Positions 1-11,564 of a DNA stretch of 64,000 nt are shown one piece after another; position 1 is the stretch's first letter; each line of letters begins with the position of its first letter. Position numbers and translations under genes: made by a program. The notes below the pieces were generated by a model, which saw only the letters and a list, made by a program, of their open reading frames with translations, searched no databases and had not been told where the DNA came from. The DNA is from Azorinus chamasolen (Eukaryota; Mollusca; Bivalvia; Cardiida; Solecurtidae), in assembly GCA_963576725.1 (NCBI GenBank), contig OY755252.1:57686816-57750815 (forward strand). Direction: 5' to 3'.

Positions 1-835
1 GCAGATTGCATATACTGATCGATTAAGAGTATGAATAACATATCATAGGTGATGAAAATAGGCTAAGCATTTATTTGTATTATTGCATTAGGTAATGAAT
101 ACCTTATTGATACTAAATAGCCGATCCTTTCGAATTTCCGGTGCAATAGTCTTGCCACAAGTGTTTCACTCTCTTACACCCGGTTACATTACATATACCT
201 CTGTCGTTGGTTCAGAAAGTAGTCCGAAACCACATCAAAACACAAAACAGAAAGTAAAATGTTAATTGTTGACAGTTCTACGGACGAAAATAAAAAGGCA
301 TGGGCTTTCCCAATAAGCTATGTGCCTTTTGGGGTTATATCATAATGTAAGTGCCATTATAAACAGTTCGGAATCTACAGTTTTCGAAAAATTGAGCAGA
401 CACCATTCCATTTTGTTTGTTTGCATGTGTGCACTAATCGAAGCTTAAAGTGGCATTAAATACACCATCAAATATCTCTGAAATTAAACCGTATTGCCAG
501 TTTTATGATAAAATAAAAACTATTTGTTCTTGATTCAGGCTTTTTAATTTAAACTATCATCTCAGATAACCATAAAAGACAAACCATTGGATTTGCCAAG
601 ATTATGTGAGAGTAACGAACGACAACTCTGCAAGGAGAATGCAAGTGTTTGTGGAAATATTCCAGTAAATGCACATTCCAATGTATTATTTGTGGTTTAA
701 TGCCGATTTAAAGTTAGTTTTAAGACCTACTTTACGTATATTTGCTTTTTAAAGTTTGGCCTACTTAAGAGTAAAAATCCTACAAATTACGGTGTATAAA
801 TAAATGTTTCAATTTTAGGAGGCAATAAACAAAAT
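1..835. other. AT-rich sequence, no gene seen
   Basis: I find no long open frame, hairpin family, tandem array or recognisable transposon end here. It reads as ordinary AT-rich intergenic or intronic DNA. Confidence 0.5.
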
Positions 836-925
836 CATGCCAAATCATGCATTGGCCCCGGACCAATGCCAAATATTCGCAATGGCCCCGGAATCATGCC
901 AAATATTCGCATTGGCCCCGGCGGT
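836..925. repeat. short tandem repeat, about 2.5 units
   Basis: The block CAAATATTCGCAWTGGCCCC occurs twice, preceded by a variant CAAATCATGCATTGGCCCC, each followed by GG and AAT(C)ATGC-like bases. The unit is about 33-35 bp. It is GC-richer than its surroundings because of the repeated GGCCCCGG. Confidence 0.75.
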
Positions 926-2079
926 CAAATTCTTAATATTTCAGCAAATGTGGACTTTCTGTGATTATTAACGGACAGTAGCATTTTTTTCTGGTACTTT
1001 TTGCACCGAAATCTTACAGAAATGCATGTTTTTTAAATGATTGAGTCCAGAGGTCATGACCTTTTCCATGTTACTGAATAGAAATGAAAGTTAAATTCGA
1101 AACTAACATGTCTAGCTCTGCTGTCTGAAAAAACATTGAAATAAGCAGTGTGTCAAAATTAGAGTAAGTGGCAAAAAAGTAGATGGTAACCTGTATATTT
1201 TTAGTTCCTCTGTAAGACGTGCATGGAATAAAGTTGCAGGACACATACACAGTACGCGGACAAAAGTGCACGTTATCGGAATACGCAAGGCAGAAGAGGA
1301 CATATTTTGCGAGTTTTTGTCGTGTGTTTTCGCAGTCAACACAAATGTTTGGAAATGACTAAAATAAGCTTAAAATGGAGTTTCTGTGCTAGTGAATGGT
1401 GGTTTTTATTGATTTGAGACAGATGTCTGTGAAAAAGTATATTCTAGTATAGTATGTTTTCTTTTGCAGGTCTTTGAGATAAGAGAAAGAATGCAATTCA
1501 CCGTCTGATCGGAATGTCGGCCGGACAGTTTAGTCCAGTTTAGTGTGTACTGTAAAGATGACGGGAGTAAATAACGTTTTGATGATATAGCCACTATCTC
1601 GAATCAAATAGACACCAATTTTCACTTTTAATATAATTCATTCTCAGTGCTGTTAATATTATTTTCATGCTGCTGTTGTTTACTGATAATTAAATTCCAC
1701 ATTTATAGACTTTCCTTCAAATTGGAACCAAAACCAAATTCGTCAAAACGTCAATCAATGGTTAATCTGAATGGATTATTTTAAACCATCTTAGTGATCA
1801 CAGTCAGGTTAGTATTAGATCTACACATTATTGATTTATTTGTCAACAGCTGAAGTTACCAGATACAATACTTAGACAATAATTCTAAAGGTAACACAAA
1901 TATCTTGTTCATATTACATTTCCATGTTGTCATTCTCGATTATTATTATTCACTATTCAGTCATGGGCGATATTTGATGCTTCGCATCAATACTTTTCTT
2001 GTATTAGATGGGATTCACATACGAATACCCAGTATGATGTGGATTAGTGTTTTGCTAAACAGGTGCTAAAACAAAGGTG
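926..2079. other. no gene seen
   Basis: Only short open frames occur, none with a recognisable motif. No MITE hairpin is present until 2080. Confidence 0.45.
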
Positions 2080-2286
2080 CTAACTCTTCCGCTGCCAACT
2101 TTTGTCGTCTGCAAACTTTGTTGTCTGCTACAATTTTTTTTTATGTTTCTTCTTTTTTGTTTAAAAACAGTCACAGTAACAAACAGATTGGATCCTGAGG
2201 TGACGCCGAGTTACTCAGCGTCTTATCTGGATCCAAACTGGTTGCATAGGATCACAGATGCGACATTGACAGTCAAAGGGTTGGCG
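2080..2286. mobile_element. H6-type palindromic MITE, decayed
   Basis: The left end CTAACTCTTCCGCTGCC and right end GTCAAAGGGTTGGC are degraded versions of the TTAACTCTTTCGCTGCC / AAAGGGTTAA ends seen at 32485. The central hairpin (about 2181-2246) has GATTGGATCCTGA in one arm and TCTGGATCCAAAC in the other, around GACGCCGAG-TTACT-CAGCGTC. An open frame reading through it is incidental. Confidence 0.7.
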
Positions 2287-2511
2287 TGATATTAATACGA
2301 GAATGTGTGATATTAAATGTAGCACATACAGTTTGTGAAAATGCCATGAAATGACACATGTTCGTGATAACATTTTACAAAGTACCAGTAATTTATCTTA
2401 CTAAGCAAAACAATCTGAAATGTAGGCAAAACTGAATGGAAATTAGCAAAGTATCTAATATTTAGATGCGGACAGGTCATTCTTCTCTGGCTAATAAACA
2501 ACAAAACAGCT

Positions 2512-2761
2512 TTAACCTTTTACTCCTTAGATATGCCTTTCTACGCCTTTGCAAACAGAGTAGACCCAGATCAGACGGTTCCTAAAGGAACCGTCTGATA
2601 AGTGCCTGCTCTATTTGCTTATGATATAATAAAGATGTGATACTACAGTTTCTGTTATAGCCAAACATTCCTCTGTGTCTATGTACTATTATAGCAATCA
2701 ATCTATCTACTATTCATGATGTCATTTTTTCTTTATGAATATTTATGGAGTAGGGAATTAA
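2512..2761. mobile_element. complete H1 MITE
   Basis: It starts TTAACCTTTTACTCC and ends GGAGTAGGGAATTAA, so both ends carry TTAA. The hairpin (2550-2621) has arm GCAAACAGAGTAGACC and centre GGTTCCTAAAGGAACC. The non-hairpin half holds the family's usual ATGAATATTTATGGAGTA stretch. No coding capacity. Confidence 0.85.
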
Positions 2762-3642
2762 AGAGCTCAGTAATTCAGCATCTCATTGGAATTCATTCTA
2801 TTTAAATTATAACTACGTGTATCAGAAATAATAAAGGAAAAGTAATAAAGGGAATATAAACATACATAATTTGCTTCCTCTCTGGTACATATGGAAGTAT
2901 AAGAACATACAGTCAAACTCCTCTATCTGTATGACTTTAACACTGCATTAAGCCCTGTCTAAAAGTATCTAAATTCGTATCTAAGAAGTTCTGTTTAGTG
3001 GTGTTTTCCTATATTTATAGCAACTGCCTAAATTTCATTAGCACCCTGCCATTTTGAAAGTATTTGCTAGAACACTGAAAAAAGTGTAACAAATTACAAG
3101 TTTCAAGAATAAACAAACGGTTCATTGCGTTAAAAAAGGAAAGAAAGTTTAGCTCCAGCTGTCAACTAACAGATCCAAATTGGCAACAAAAATGTCTTAT
3201 TTTGCGCACGTTTTTCTCACTTGGCGCAAAGAACGTGTTCAATTGTTATTATGAACATATCAATTTGATCTTATATCGAAAAATGTCACTGTGGTACAAA
3301 AATAAACCATTTTCGTCGATAGCACATTTATATGTTTTTGTTGTACAACAAACTATTATCGGCTTATGTCAATGAAGCCCGAATAAATGCTAATACATTG
3401 ACGAATAACAACGGGTCTTCGATATTAGTGGTGGTATAATAATTTACGTTAGAGACACAATACGAAAAGGTGTTTAGCTTGTAATAAACGAATATGATGG
3501 TATGGTTAAAATTGGATAAAATATTCTTTCAACTAGAAAAAGTACAACTCTACATAGCTGTAACTTTTTTTTATTACCGGGGATACTAATTCTAGGGTAG
3601 GAAACAAATGATGACATAATAAATGACCGCAGTTTGTAACAG
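2762..3642. other. no gene seen
   Basis: AT-rich sequence with no hairpin family, LINE motif or long frame. Confidence 0.45.
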
Positions 3643-3831
3643 GATGATAGGGATTTTTTCGAAATAGATGAACCACTAGCACGTGCTTCATGTGAATGTG
3701 GGTCAAATCGATCTGGTGACTTTCTATTAGATACTAGAAAAGATCCTGCTCTGGCGCGGGCAGACTGTTTGGTACATTCTGGTGAATTGCAAAGTACAAT
3801 CACTACAATGCTTTTCCAATATCGTTATTAA
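3643..3831 (+). CDS. possible orphan exon, unrecognised protein
   Basis: After an AG (3641-3642) a plus-strand frame runs 62 codons to TAA (3829-3831). It begins DDRDFFEIDEPLARASCECG and continues with a mixed-charge, soluble-protein-like composition including two CxC-spaced cysteines and a third Cys. It has no ATG of its own, so if real it is an internal or terminal exon. The polypyrimidine tract before the AG is poor. I recognise no family, no neighbouring exon is evident, and the minus strand here is also open by chance. It could be a decayed transposon gene. Confidence 0.25.
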   Translation, partial: DDRDFFEIDEPLARASCECGSNRSGDFLLDTRKDPALARADCLVHSGELQSTITTMLFQYRY

Positions 3832-4790
3832 TTATAATGTATGTTAAACATGTTTGGTTAACAGGACAAAATATCGGCGGAAAAGCATAGTTTATGTAAG
3901 GGTAAACACTTTATCTACAGACTTCTTTACACCATAGTAGATAATGTTATAATAGCACAGAAAAAGACCCGCTCAAGTGCTGCTTATAAAAAGATGTACC
4001 GGTATTTGAATTTAAATATATTGTATATAACACAAATATAACATTTAACTTAAAAGGGCCTCATTGGTCAAGTAGTTGGAGTCCCTAAATGACAATTACT
4101 TTGCTTCTCCTAGCACTGGGTTTGATCCATGTGTTAGTCTGATCTGTCAAGTAAGGATGTCTTGCAGCTTGTAAGTAAACTGAAATACTACTAACGTCAT
4201 GTAAAATCAAATAAATGTTTACAACAAACAATAATAAGAGCACTAATTTAAGTGCCATTTAAGCAACGGTTTATTAATTTAGCTGTTATGATTTCTCAGA
4301 ATACTACTTGGTAAAGAGTAACAGCTAAATCCGATGTGTTTGGTTTGTGATGAAATAAATGATTTTAATCAATACCTAAAATTTCATTTAAAATCTGGAG
4401 CAGGTGGACCTATCGGTAAAGATAGGAAAGATGGTTTGTTGTTTAAGCTGCACAGAGAACGTCGTCGTTTCGTCTAATTTAATTAGTTCCTTATAAATGT
4501 AATTGATATTATGATACTGTGAAAATGAATGAATTTAAAAATAATTTTGTAGGCAAGTAACAATCTTATTTCAACAAAAAAGCTTTTAATCATAAAGAAT
4601 GTCTCTTTCAGAACGGTACACCCTTATACCACATTTTCCAGATTATAATAAATGCTTCAAATAGCATTCGAAAGTCATGCACTTTTATCAGTGACTCTGT
4701 AAAGAATATAATATGCAAACACGTCGAAGCCCGTCTAAAGAGTAAAATCCGTCTAAATGAAGCAACGGACAGTATTGTATGCATGTTCAA
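3832..4790. other. no gene; weak tRNA-like SINE trace
   Basis: Around 4053-4135 the plus strand has TGGTCAAGTAGTTGG, resembling an A box, and GGGTTTGATCC, resembling a B box, about 50 bp apart. This may be a decayed tRNA-derived SINE head. Nothing else is recognisable in the stretch. Confidence 0.3.
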
Positions 4791-4794
4791 AAAT

Positions 4795-5170
4795 GGTACT
4801 GTGCCAGTCTCAGTCTCACTGTCTGTGAAAACATTATGCCCAGTTAGGTGCTGGGGTGATTTGGCCGAGGGGCGTTTCAGCTAATTCTGCTCTCCGTCTG
4901 TCATTCTCGTTAGTGCACTTTTGTTAGGAAAACAATATAATCGATTGCATTAAAAACAGTTAAAACAATTACGGTAACATATGCATATGGGGTATGCAAA
5001 CAAATGGTACAATGCCAGTCTGCGAGAACTGCACACGTATTTACGCCTTGGGCTGATTTGGCCGAGGACACATCAGCTATTTTGCTCTTCGTCTGTCAAT
5101 TTATTTCCTACTCGTTTGTAAACAAACCAATATAACTATGAAGCTGATAACTGTTGAAAAAGCAACCTTT
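4795..5170. repeat. diverged direct repeat pair, about 215 bp apart
   Basis: AATGGTAC..TGCCAGTCT...TGATTTGGCCGAGG...CAGCTA.TT.TGCTCT.CGTCTGTCA...AACAATATAA occurs at about 4791-4960 and again at about 5003-5165 in the same order with many substitutions and small indels. It looks like an old tandem duplication. No TE ends were identified. Confidence 0.65.
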
Positions 5171-5345
5171 TTGCATTGTATATATTACCTACGTTATTGG
5201 TTATTAGTATTTCTGCGCAAGCAGGCTGTTTTTCCATATGCGCTCCTAATCTTCTTTTTATTCTTTTTCAATTATATGTTAATATTTTGTTATTAATTAT
5301 TACATGTTATTGTTGTTTTGTACAGACAGTAATTTTTATAAAAAA

Positions 5346-5432
5346 AAATATTGGTCACTGGTTAGAATCGAAATCAAGACCCGCACATGCAAGCCCAGAT
5401 ACATATCCACTGCACCAAGACAGCTATGTTGA
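5346..5432 (-). repeat. tRNA-like SINE head, possible
   Basis: Read on the minus strand the segment has TTGGTGCAGTGGATATG (A-box-like) followed about 35 bp later by TTTCGATTC (B-box-like). No intact cloverleaf or clear tail can be traced. Confidence 0.4.
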
Positions 5433-5588
5433 AAACATTGCAGCTTGCTAAGGCTGAATCGCTGTAGTCGCTTCGTTTTGTTTACATTAGAGTCGGCCAT
5501 GTTTTGTTCAAAAATAAGTTGGTCTATCCGTATAAACAGTCACAAACCGTGTAGTGTTTTGTCAACAAATAATAAAGGAGAAACAAAC

Positions 5589-6026
5589 TGTAACGTGCAC
5601 ACCGAGTGACCCAGCAACAACAAACCCTGTCGGTGCAAAGCTTAAGCTCACATCAAGAGATGTTTGTTGCGCTATATATATACCTCCACTTCCCAAGATA
5701 CAATGATCTGGTCAGCCTCATTTGCATAGTTACCAACGTTCTACGAACGTTACATCACTCTCCCCTCCGAGAAGTCTCGTCCCGAGACTTGGACCTTGGG
5801 AGACCCGTGGGTAAGGCAACTCCGGTCTGGCAGTTGTCTTTATCCCACCGCTGCCACCATTTGTAACGTGCACACCGGGTGACCTAGCAACAACAAACAT
5901 TGTCGGTGCAAAGCTTAAGCTCACATCAAGAGATGTTTGTTGCGCTATATATATACCTCCACTTCCCAAGATACAATGATCTGGTCGCCTCATTTGCATT
6001 ATTACCAACGTTCTACGAACGTTACA
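5589..6026 (-). mobile_element. TRIM: miniature LTR retrotransposon
   Basis: Two near-identical direct repeats, 5589-5754 (166 bp) and 5862-6026 (165 bp), both begin TGTAACG and end CGTTACA, the TG...CA form of LTRs. Only 107 bp separates them. Read on the minus strand, the internal part starts TGGTGGCAGCGGTGGG one base after the upstream LTR, as a primer-binding site would, and ends in a purine tract GGAGGGGAGAG just before the downstream LTR. This fixes minus orientation. It has no coding capacity. AAACAAAC lies directly outside both ends (5581-5588 and 6027-6034), possibly part of a target duplication but low-complexity. The LTRs differ at a handful of positions, so the insertion is not brand-new. 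Confidence 0.75.
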
Positions 6027-6389
6027 AAACAAACAAATAAATAATACGTTTGTGTCCGTATCGGAATATTCGCCAATCGTCACTCACATTGGAAGGTCTT
6101 TTCCCGTCTATGTTTAGATGAACTATTTCTGTAGGTAGGGGAATTTTTCTGTCTGTATATAAACTGCTGATATTAATGCTTTTTCGATGTCAAATAACAC
6201 AATTTCAATGTGTAAGCTACCCGAATATAACATTGCCCAATATACATGTACGTTATGCCGTATTTACGGCAAATCCGACAGAAAATCGAGTTCGTTCTTT
6301 TAGTAGTATATATGTGTAAATCGGCCAATATGAGAATTGTTAATGGGCGAGTACATAGTAATTTGGAAGGCAACTAGCATGCGGAACCA

Positions 6390-6540
6390 GAGGTTCAGAT
6401 AAGATTTGTAAATTAAAACATTTTCAAGAATAATGCCTTTATTTCTTCACCAAACCCTATGTTGTGACTAAAGAGTGGTCACATCATAGGGTATGGTGGA
6501 GAAATAACGATTTTACTATCTGAGTAAGCACCTGTATATG
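6390..6540. mobile_element. H4 MITE, hairpin partly deleted
   Basis: It has left end AGGTTCAGATAAGAT and the H4 core CCAAACCCTATGTTGTGAC followed by CTAAAGAGTGGTCAC. Most of one stem arm is missing compared with the copies at 43770 and 58828. Confidence 0.75.
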
Positions 6541-6636
6541 TTGCTCTTGTAACACACAATGACCCAAACTTAGTCGATTACTTATTGACATCCGCCGACA
6601 ATATTTGTGATTTAGCAGATTTAAAAATGCACGATA

Positions 6637-6720
6637 TTAGTAATAATAATAATAATAATAATAAATCTTTATTTCCTCCAGATCAGGAGAGCATAGAAAT
6701 AGTACACATACAAACACAGT
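6637..6720 (-). repeat. (TAA)n and possible LINE 3' tail
   Basis: An ATT/TAA triplet run (about 6638-6664) is followed by TCTTTATTTCCTCCAGATCA. This looks like the reverse complement of a LINE 3' end with a trinucleotide tail. No coding part is attached. Confidence 0.5.
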
Positions 6721-6829
6721 AAACAAGTACAATCACAAATGATATTTACAGTACAGTGAACATTGAACAAAACATGAATGCGACGATTTACAATGATAAT
6801 GATGAAAGTAATGATGACTATGAGTGTCG

Positions 6830-6990
6830 ATGATGATGCTGATGCTGCCGCTGATGACGATCATCATCATCATGACTAAGATGACGGAGTTGATGACTGC
6901 AAAACGAGAATGATACGGATGGAAATGGATGCGAGATTTACACGATGATGACGACGACGATGCTGATGCTGATGGTGATGATGATGACGG

Positions 6991-7040
<50 letters not shown>
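6830..7040. repeat. (GAT)n/(ATG)n microsatellite
   Basis: An imperfect GATGATGCTGATGCTG-like region leads into a pure run of about 17 ATG triplets near 6985-7037. Runs of Met, His, Ser or Asp in every frame are products of the repeat, not protein genes. Confidence 0.9.
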
Positions 7041-7284
7041 GCGACATTTATGATGACAACCCAAAATGAACACTTCAATATGTGTTATGACTACAATATA
7101 GACGCCATGTGCCATTATTCTGTCGAAACGAAACAGAGAGAGACGGCTAACGGCCTTAACCATTTCCTTACTTAAAATTTCCGCATGATTTGCTCACCCC
7201 ATGAGTATTCGACGACTACATGTATTCCGTTTTATTCAATGTAAACGACTAACCTGACGGATCAAATCTATGCAATCACATAAA

Positions 7285-7353
7285 CAGGCATTGTGCCCTG
7301 ATCGGACGACTCCTGTTGGAATCGTCTGACCTGAGTTTGTTCTGTTTAACAGA
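7285..7353. mobile_element. H1-type hairpin, degenerate
   Basis: The arms TAAACAGGCATTGTGCCCTG and CTGAGTTTGTTCTGTTTA flank CGACTCCTGTTGGAATCG. No TTAA ends can be assigned with confidence. Confidence 0.6.
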
Positions 7354-7653
7354 TATGAACATATCGTTATGTAATGGAAAGAGTTAAAACCAACACAATC
7401 TTGATGATAAAGTTAATGCATATAATACTTCCCATTGGCAGGAACTACCATACCACGACAACTGTTGATGAGAATAAACACTATATTTCCGATTTTGAAG
7501 TTTAAACTGAGATATACAACTTATACTGACATGTTAATACATTGATTATTTCAGTCAGCTTATCTCAAACAAACAAAATGTGCCCTATTTCATGTAGCAC
7601 AAAATGTTGTATATTAAAACAAAATGATCCAACAATTCATAGACAGGTTGTGT
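7354..7653. other. no gene seen
   Basis: AT-rich spacer between the H1 hairpin and the 3' end of the minus-strand LINE. It may include LINE 3' UTR. Confidence 0.4.
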
Positions 7654-8775
7654 CTAGATCAGAATACAAGAAATGACGTAGTCCAGACAAAAGATGGACC
7701 AGTTGCATACGTGGGGTACATGAGATAATTTGTGAAATAAGTCGTTGCCAAAGACACAGTGGATATTATTCCACAATCTGGACCTTGCACAAGCAGTATG
7801 CTCACAGAACAATGCCATGTGAAGCGCGAGTACGTCTGTTAAATTGTTACATCGTTTACAGCGAGAAACAAATGGCCTAGCAAAACGTAAATGGGTAAAT
7901 CTCACAGCAGCCTGTGAAAATTCTAGAAAATTACGATCCGAGTTACTTAACAACCAGAATTGAATAGGTCTGATCTCTTAACAAGACTGAATAAATAGAT
8001 ACTCCTTGAGTATGTTATCAGATAAAATGCTAGACTGAGCTAGGGATAGTTGCGTTATTTTAATGGTATTGTTGACCCTTGTCTTCCAAATGGACTTTGA
8101 AGGAAACATTCCAGTCCTATAGTACTTATCTAGGACTTTAAGCAGTCCATATTTGCCACATATTCAGTGTATGTCAGGTATGAAACCTGTACTTTTACTG
8201 CAAAAATTAAAGTAATAGCAGAGTATGTGATTGATTAGCTTCTTAACAATACAATCATTGTCCATTCTGCATAACTGTCCGAAAAATATCAATTTTCTGT
8301 TATCAATTTCGGCCTCAATTGATAGCATGCCTAGAGAAGTTAAAACAATATCTGTCCTGCTAGATTTTGGCAAGCACTGGCTTCACTTTACACAGAAACG
8401 GTGAGCAATTTCAAGTGTTAAAATATTATCTTTGCTTAAATCTGACCACAGTTCACAGCCATACAAGGCTTTTGGAAGGACGACGGTCTGATACAGACGT
8501 CTAGCTGAAAAAGGGTGGATACCATTTTCATATACACCACAGTTAACAATGCTTAAAAAGGTTTCTCTAAGTTTACTCGCGCAATACATTTACTAAGTGG
8601 AACCCAGTGCACAAAGATGAATTTTATATGAAATTTCTGGCGGTATTTATATTCTTGAACAAACCTTAATTCAGGAAATGGGGCAGAATTGCGAATCCGA
8701 TCAGCTGGTCCAATTTTTTCACTAATTTCTTTAATCCATTTGTTCTCACGATCCCATATGTGGGACATAGGCATA
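7654..8775 (-). pseudogene. LINE ORF2 C-terminal remnant
   Basis: Three minus-strand frame segments follow one another in the order expected for the region after the reverse transcriptase catalytic core of a non-LTR retrotransposon: 8589-8383 (with VVLPKALYGCELW), 8373-8164 (with LIFFGQLCRM), and 7953-7654. The ALYGCELW and FFGQLCR motifs are typical of the thumb and post-RT region of mollusc LINEs. The last segment has CKRC...HMALFCEH, resembling the Cys/His-rich LINE C-terminus. Stops and frameshifts break it, and a further segment at 8775-8553 overlaps in another frame. No endonuclease or catalytic RT motifs are present. It is a 5'-truncated dead copy; the family (CR1/L2-like or Jockey-like) is not resolved. 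Confidence 0.8.
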
Positions 8776-8778
8776 TAG

Positions 8779-8837
8779 TATAGACTCTAATCAGACGTCG
8801 CATAATGCGGCGTCTGATCAGAGTCTACACTGTTTGC
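8779..8837. mobile_element. hairpin of the GATSAGAC group
   Basis: TAGACTCTAATCAGACGTCG is mirrored by CGGCGTCTGATCAGAGTCTA around CATAATG, then ACTGTTTGCT follows. It is an H1/H7-like stem without identifiable outer ends, next to the LINE remnant. Confidence 0.7.
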
Positions 8838-8895
8838 TGATAGGAATTTCAATATAAAACAAAACGAAATTGAAAATTTAGGCCAGGTATCCCTT

Positions 8896-9222
8896 AGATA
8901 ACTAGAAAAGTGTGTCTGTAAGACACAGTGATGCCCCCGTGGTGGTGCTTGCCTAGCTGCACGTAAGTTTCTAAGTCATTTGACCTTGACCTTGGGCTTA
9001 CGGGCAGCATGGGCTGGGTGAACAATGAAAGTATGGATAGTGGTTTATGTGTATATGCAATTCCATGTCAATAACTATAGTGGTTAGAGAGATATAACAC
9101 AATGAAAAACTGTGACAACCAACTGCACATACCAACTGCACGTAAAAACGTGACTCACGGACGGACAGACGGACAGGTGCAAAACATAATGCCGCTTGAC
9201 TATCGTCAACGGGGGCATAAAA
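8896..9222. mobile_element. element with GATGCCCCCG / CGGGGGCAT ends
   Basis: It begins near ACTAGAAAAGTGTGTCTG with GATGCCCCCGTGG and ends CAACGGGGGCATAAAAA, so the ends pair. Inside are TGACCTTGACCTTGG and a GACGGACAGACGGACAGG run, both typical of bivalve tandem-core elements. Here no tandem core is expanded. Confidence 0.6.
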
Positions 9223-9301
9223 ATGGACTAATCCAATTATATAAACATGGGAATATCCACTGGGTGAAAAGGTTAACGACAAAGGTGCAAAATACCTTAA
9301 A

Positions 9302-10962
9302 CAAGAGGGCCAGAATGGCCCTGACATCGCTCACCAGGCAATCAGAGGAGAAGATGTTCAAAGTTTTCACTATATGTTTCTAGAGAAAACTAGCCACCCC
9401 TGGGGCGGGCCAATTTTGATCCAAGGGGCATAATTTATACAACTTTTGTAGAGGACCTGAACATGATGCTATGTGCCAAATATGAAAGCTGAGAACCTTC
9501 CAGTTTCTGAGGAGAAGATTTTCAAAGTTGTCACTATAAGTTTCTATTGAGACATGGCTACCCCTGGGGCGGGGCCAATTTTGACCCCAGGGCCATAATT
9601 TATATAACTTTTGTAGAGGACCTGAACATGATGCTATGTGCCAAATATGAAAGCTGAGAAACCTGTAGATTCAGAGGAGAAGATTTTCAAAGTTGTCACT
9701 ACATGTATATGCTTCTATTCAAAACTGGCTACCCCTAGGGCGGGGCCAATTTGGACCCCAGGGGCATAATTTATATAACTTTTGTAGAGGACCTGAACAT
9801 GATGCTATGTGCCAAATATGAAAGCTGAGAACCTTCCAGTTTCTGAGGAGAAGATTTTCAAAGTTGTCACTATAAGTTTCTATTGAGACATGGCTACCCC
9901 TGGGGCGGGGCCAATTTTGACCCCTGGGGCATAATTTATATAACTGTTGTAGAGGACCTGAATATGATCATATGTGCCAAATATGAAAGCTAAGAACCCT
10001 GTAGATTTAGATGAGAAGATTTTCAAAGTTTTCACTATATGTTTCTATTCAAAACTGGCCACCCCTGGGGCGGGGTCAATTTTAACCCCAGGGGCATAAT
10101 GTATACAACTTTTGTAGAGGACCTGAACATGATGCTATGTGCCAAATATGAAAGCTGAGAACCTTTCAGTTTCAAAGAAGAATATATTCAAAGTTTTACC
10201 ATATATTTCTATTGAAAACTGGCTTCCCCTGGGACGGGGCCAATTTTGACCCCAGGGGCATAATTTATATCACTTTTGTAGAGGACCTGAACATGATGCT
10301 ATGTGCCAAATATGAAAGCTGAGAACCTTCCAGTTTCAGAGGAGAAGATTTTCAAAGTTTCACTATAAATGTTTCTATTGAAAACTGACCACCCTTGGGG
10401 CGGGGCCAATTTTGACCCCAGGGGCATAATTTATATAAATTTTGTAGAGGACCTGAACATGATGCTATGTGCCAAATATGAAAGCTGAGAAACCTGTAGA
10501 TTCAGAGGAGAAGATTTTCAAAGTTGTCACTACATGTATATGCTTCTATTCAAAACTGGCTACCCCTAGGGCGGGGCCAATTTGGACCCCAGGGGCATAA
10601 TTTATATAACTTTTGTAGAGGACCTGAACATGATGCTATGTGCCAAATATGAAAGCTGAGAACCCTGTAGATTCAGAGGAGAAGATTTTCAAAGTTTTAC
10701 TATATATTTCAATAGAAAACAAGGCACCCCTGGGGCGGGGCCAATTTTGACCCCAGGGGCAAAATTTATATAACTTTTGTAGAGGACCTAAAGATGATGC
10801 TATGTACCAAAGATGAAAGCTGAGAACCCTGTAGATTCATCAGAGAAGATTTTTAAAGGTTCAAATTGTTGACGCCCGACGACGCACGACGGACGACGAC
10901 GCACGACGGACATCAAGCGATCACAAAAGCTCACCCTGAGCACAAAAGTGCTCTGGTGAGCT
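9302..10962. mobile_element. pearl/Helentron-like non-autonomous element
   Basis: This 1661-bp element is present in copy A only; copy B has the uninterrupted LINE frame at the matching site (around 19330). It begins CAAGAGGGCCAGAATGGCCC, with a hairpin at 9306-9322, then CGCTCACC. It ends with a hairpin AGCTCACC...GGTGAGCT (10928-10962). The body is nine tandem units of about 167 bp, each with GGCGGGGCCAATTTTGACCC-like and GTAGAGGACCTGAACATGAT blocks. GACGACGCACGACGGA repeats precede the 3' end. A tandem core of this length with fixed arms matches the bivalve pearl family, which others have linked to Helentrons. The target is an A-run, so any duplication is at most about 2 bp and cannot be read precisely. 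Confidence 0.8.
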
Positions 10963-11564
10963 AAAAATCAGTTAAACCCAGGGATATATATTTTGCACAC
11001 CATTCAACAAACAAACAGAAATGGTTTGATGTGGAATGTTAGCAAAAACAACTGCTTTACAAAAACGCAATTTATGAGTTTAATATGCATAAGAATGATA
11101 TCAACAGGTCTGTGATGTTACAAAGAAGAAAGGATGATATCAATAGGTTTGTGATGTTACACAGAAGAAAGGATTACAAGTATGTCTGTCATAAATATGC
11201 AAAAATAGATGTAATCAAGAAATGAGTAAGACAATGAATCATTTAAGGTATAAAAACAAAAGCTCTGAAATATTTTTAAAAGAAAATAGTGGGAGGAACA
11301 TGTCAAACAACGAGGGTTTTTTTTTTAACATTTTAAGTGTTCGTCTTCAGACGTAAATGTAGCCTACAGTATAATGAGAACATATTGAATAACTCTCAAA
11401 ACAATATAAATGAGAAAACAGAACCAACAAATCATGAGCTCGAAAGGCCAATCACACCTGCAGTAATTGTGGCTGCTACTAAACGTTTAGCTCTGTTGAT
11501 AATAATTTGTATGCATATTTACAAGATGATGTCCGACACCAATAATTACCGAGGTATTACATTG

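Noticed and set aside
1071..1594. Short minus-strand frames
   Set aside because: They have no motif, no splice context and no repeat relation; this is expected by chance in AT-rich DNA.
5730..6083. 117-codon minus-strand frame
   Set aside because: It runs through the TRIM LTR and its internal primer-site region. The product has no known motif.
6733..7175. Frames with Ser, His or Met runs
   Set aside because: They are translations of the (GAT)n microsatellite in different frames.
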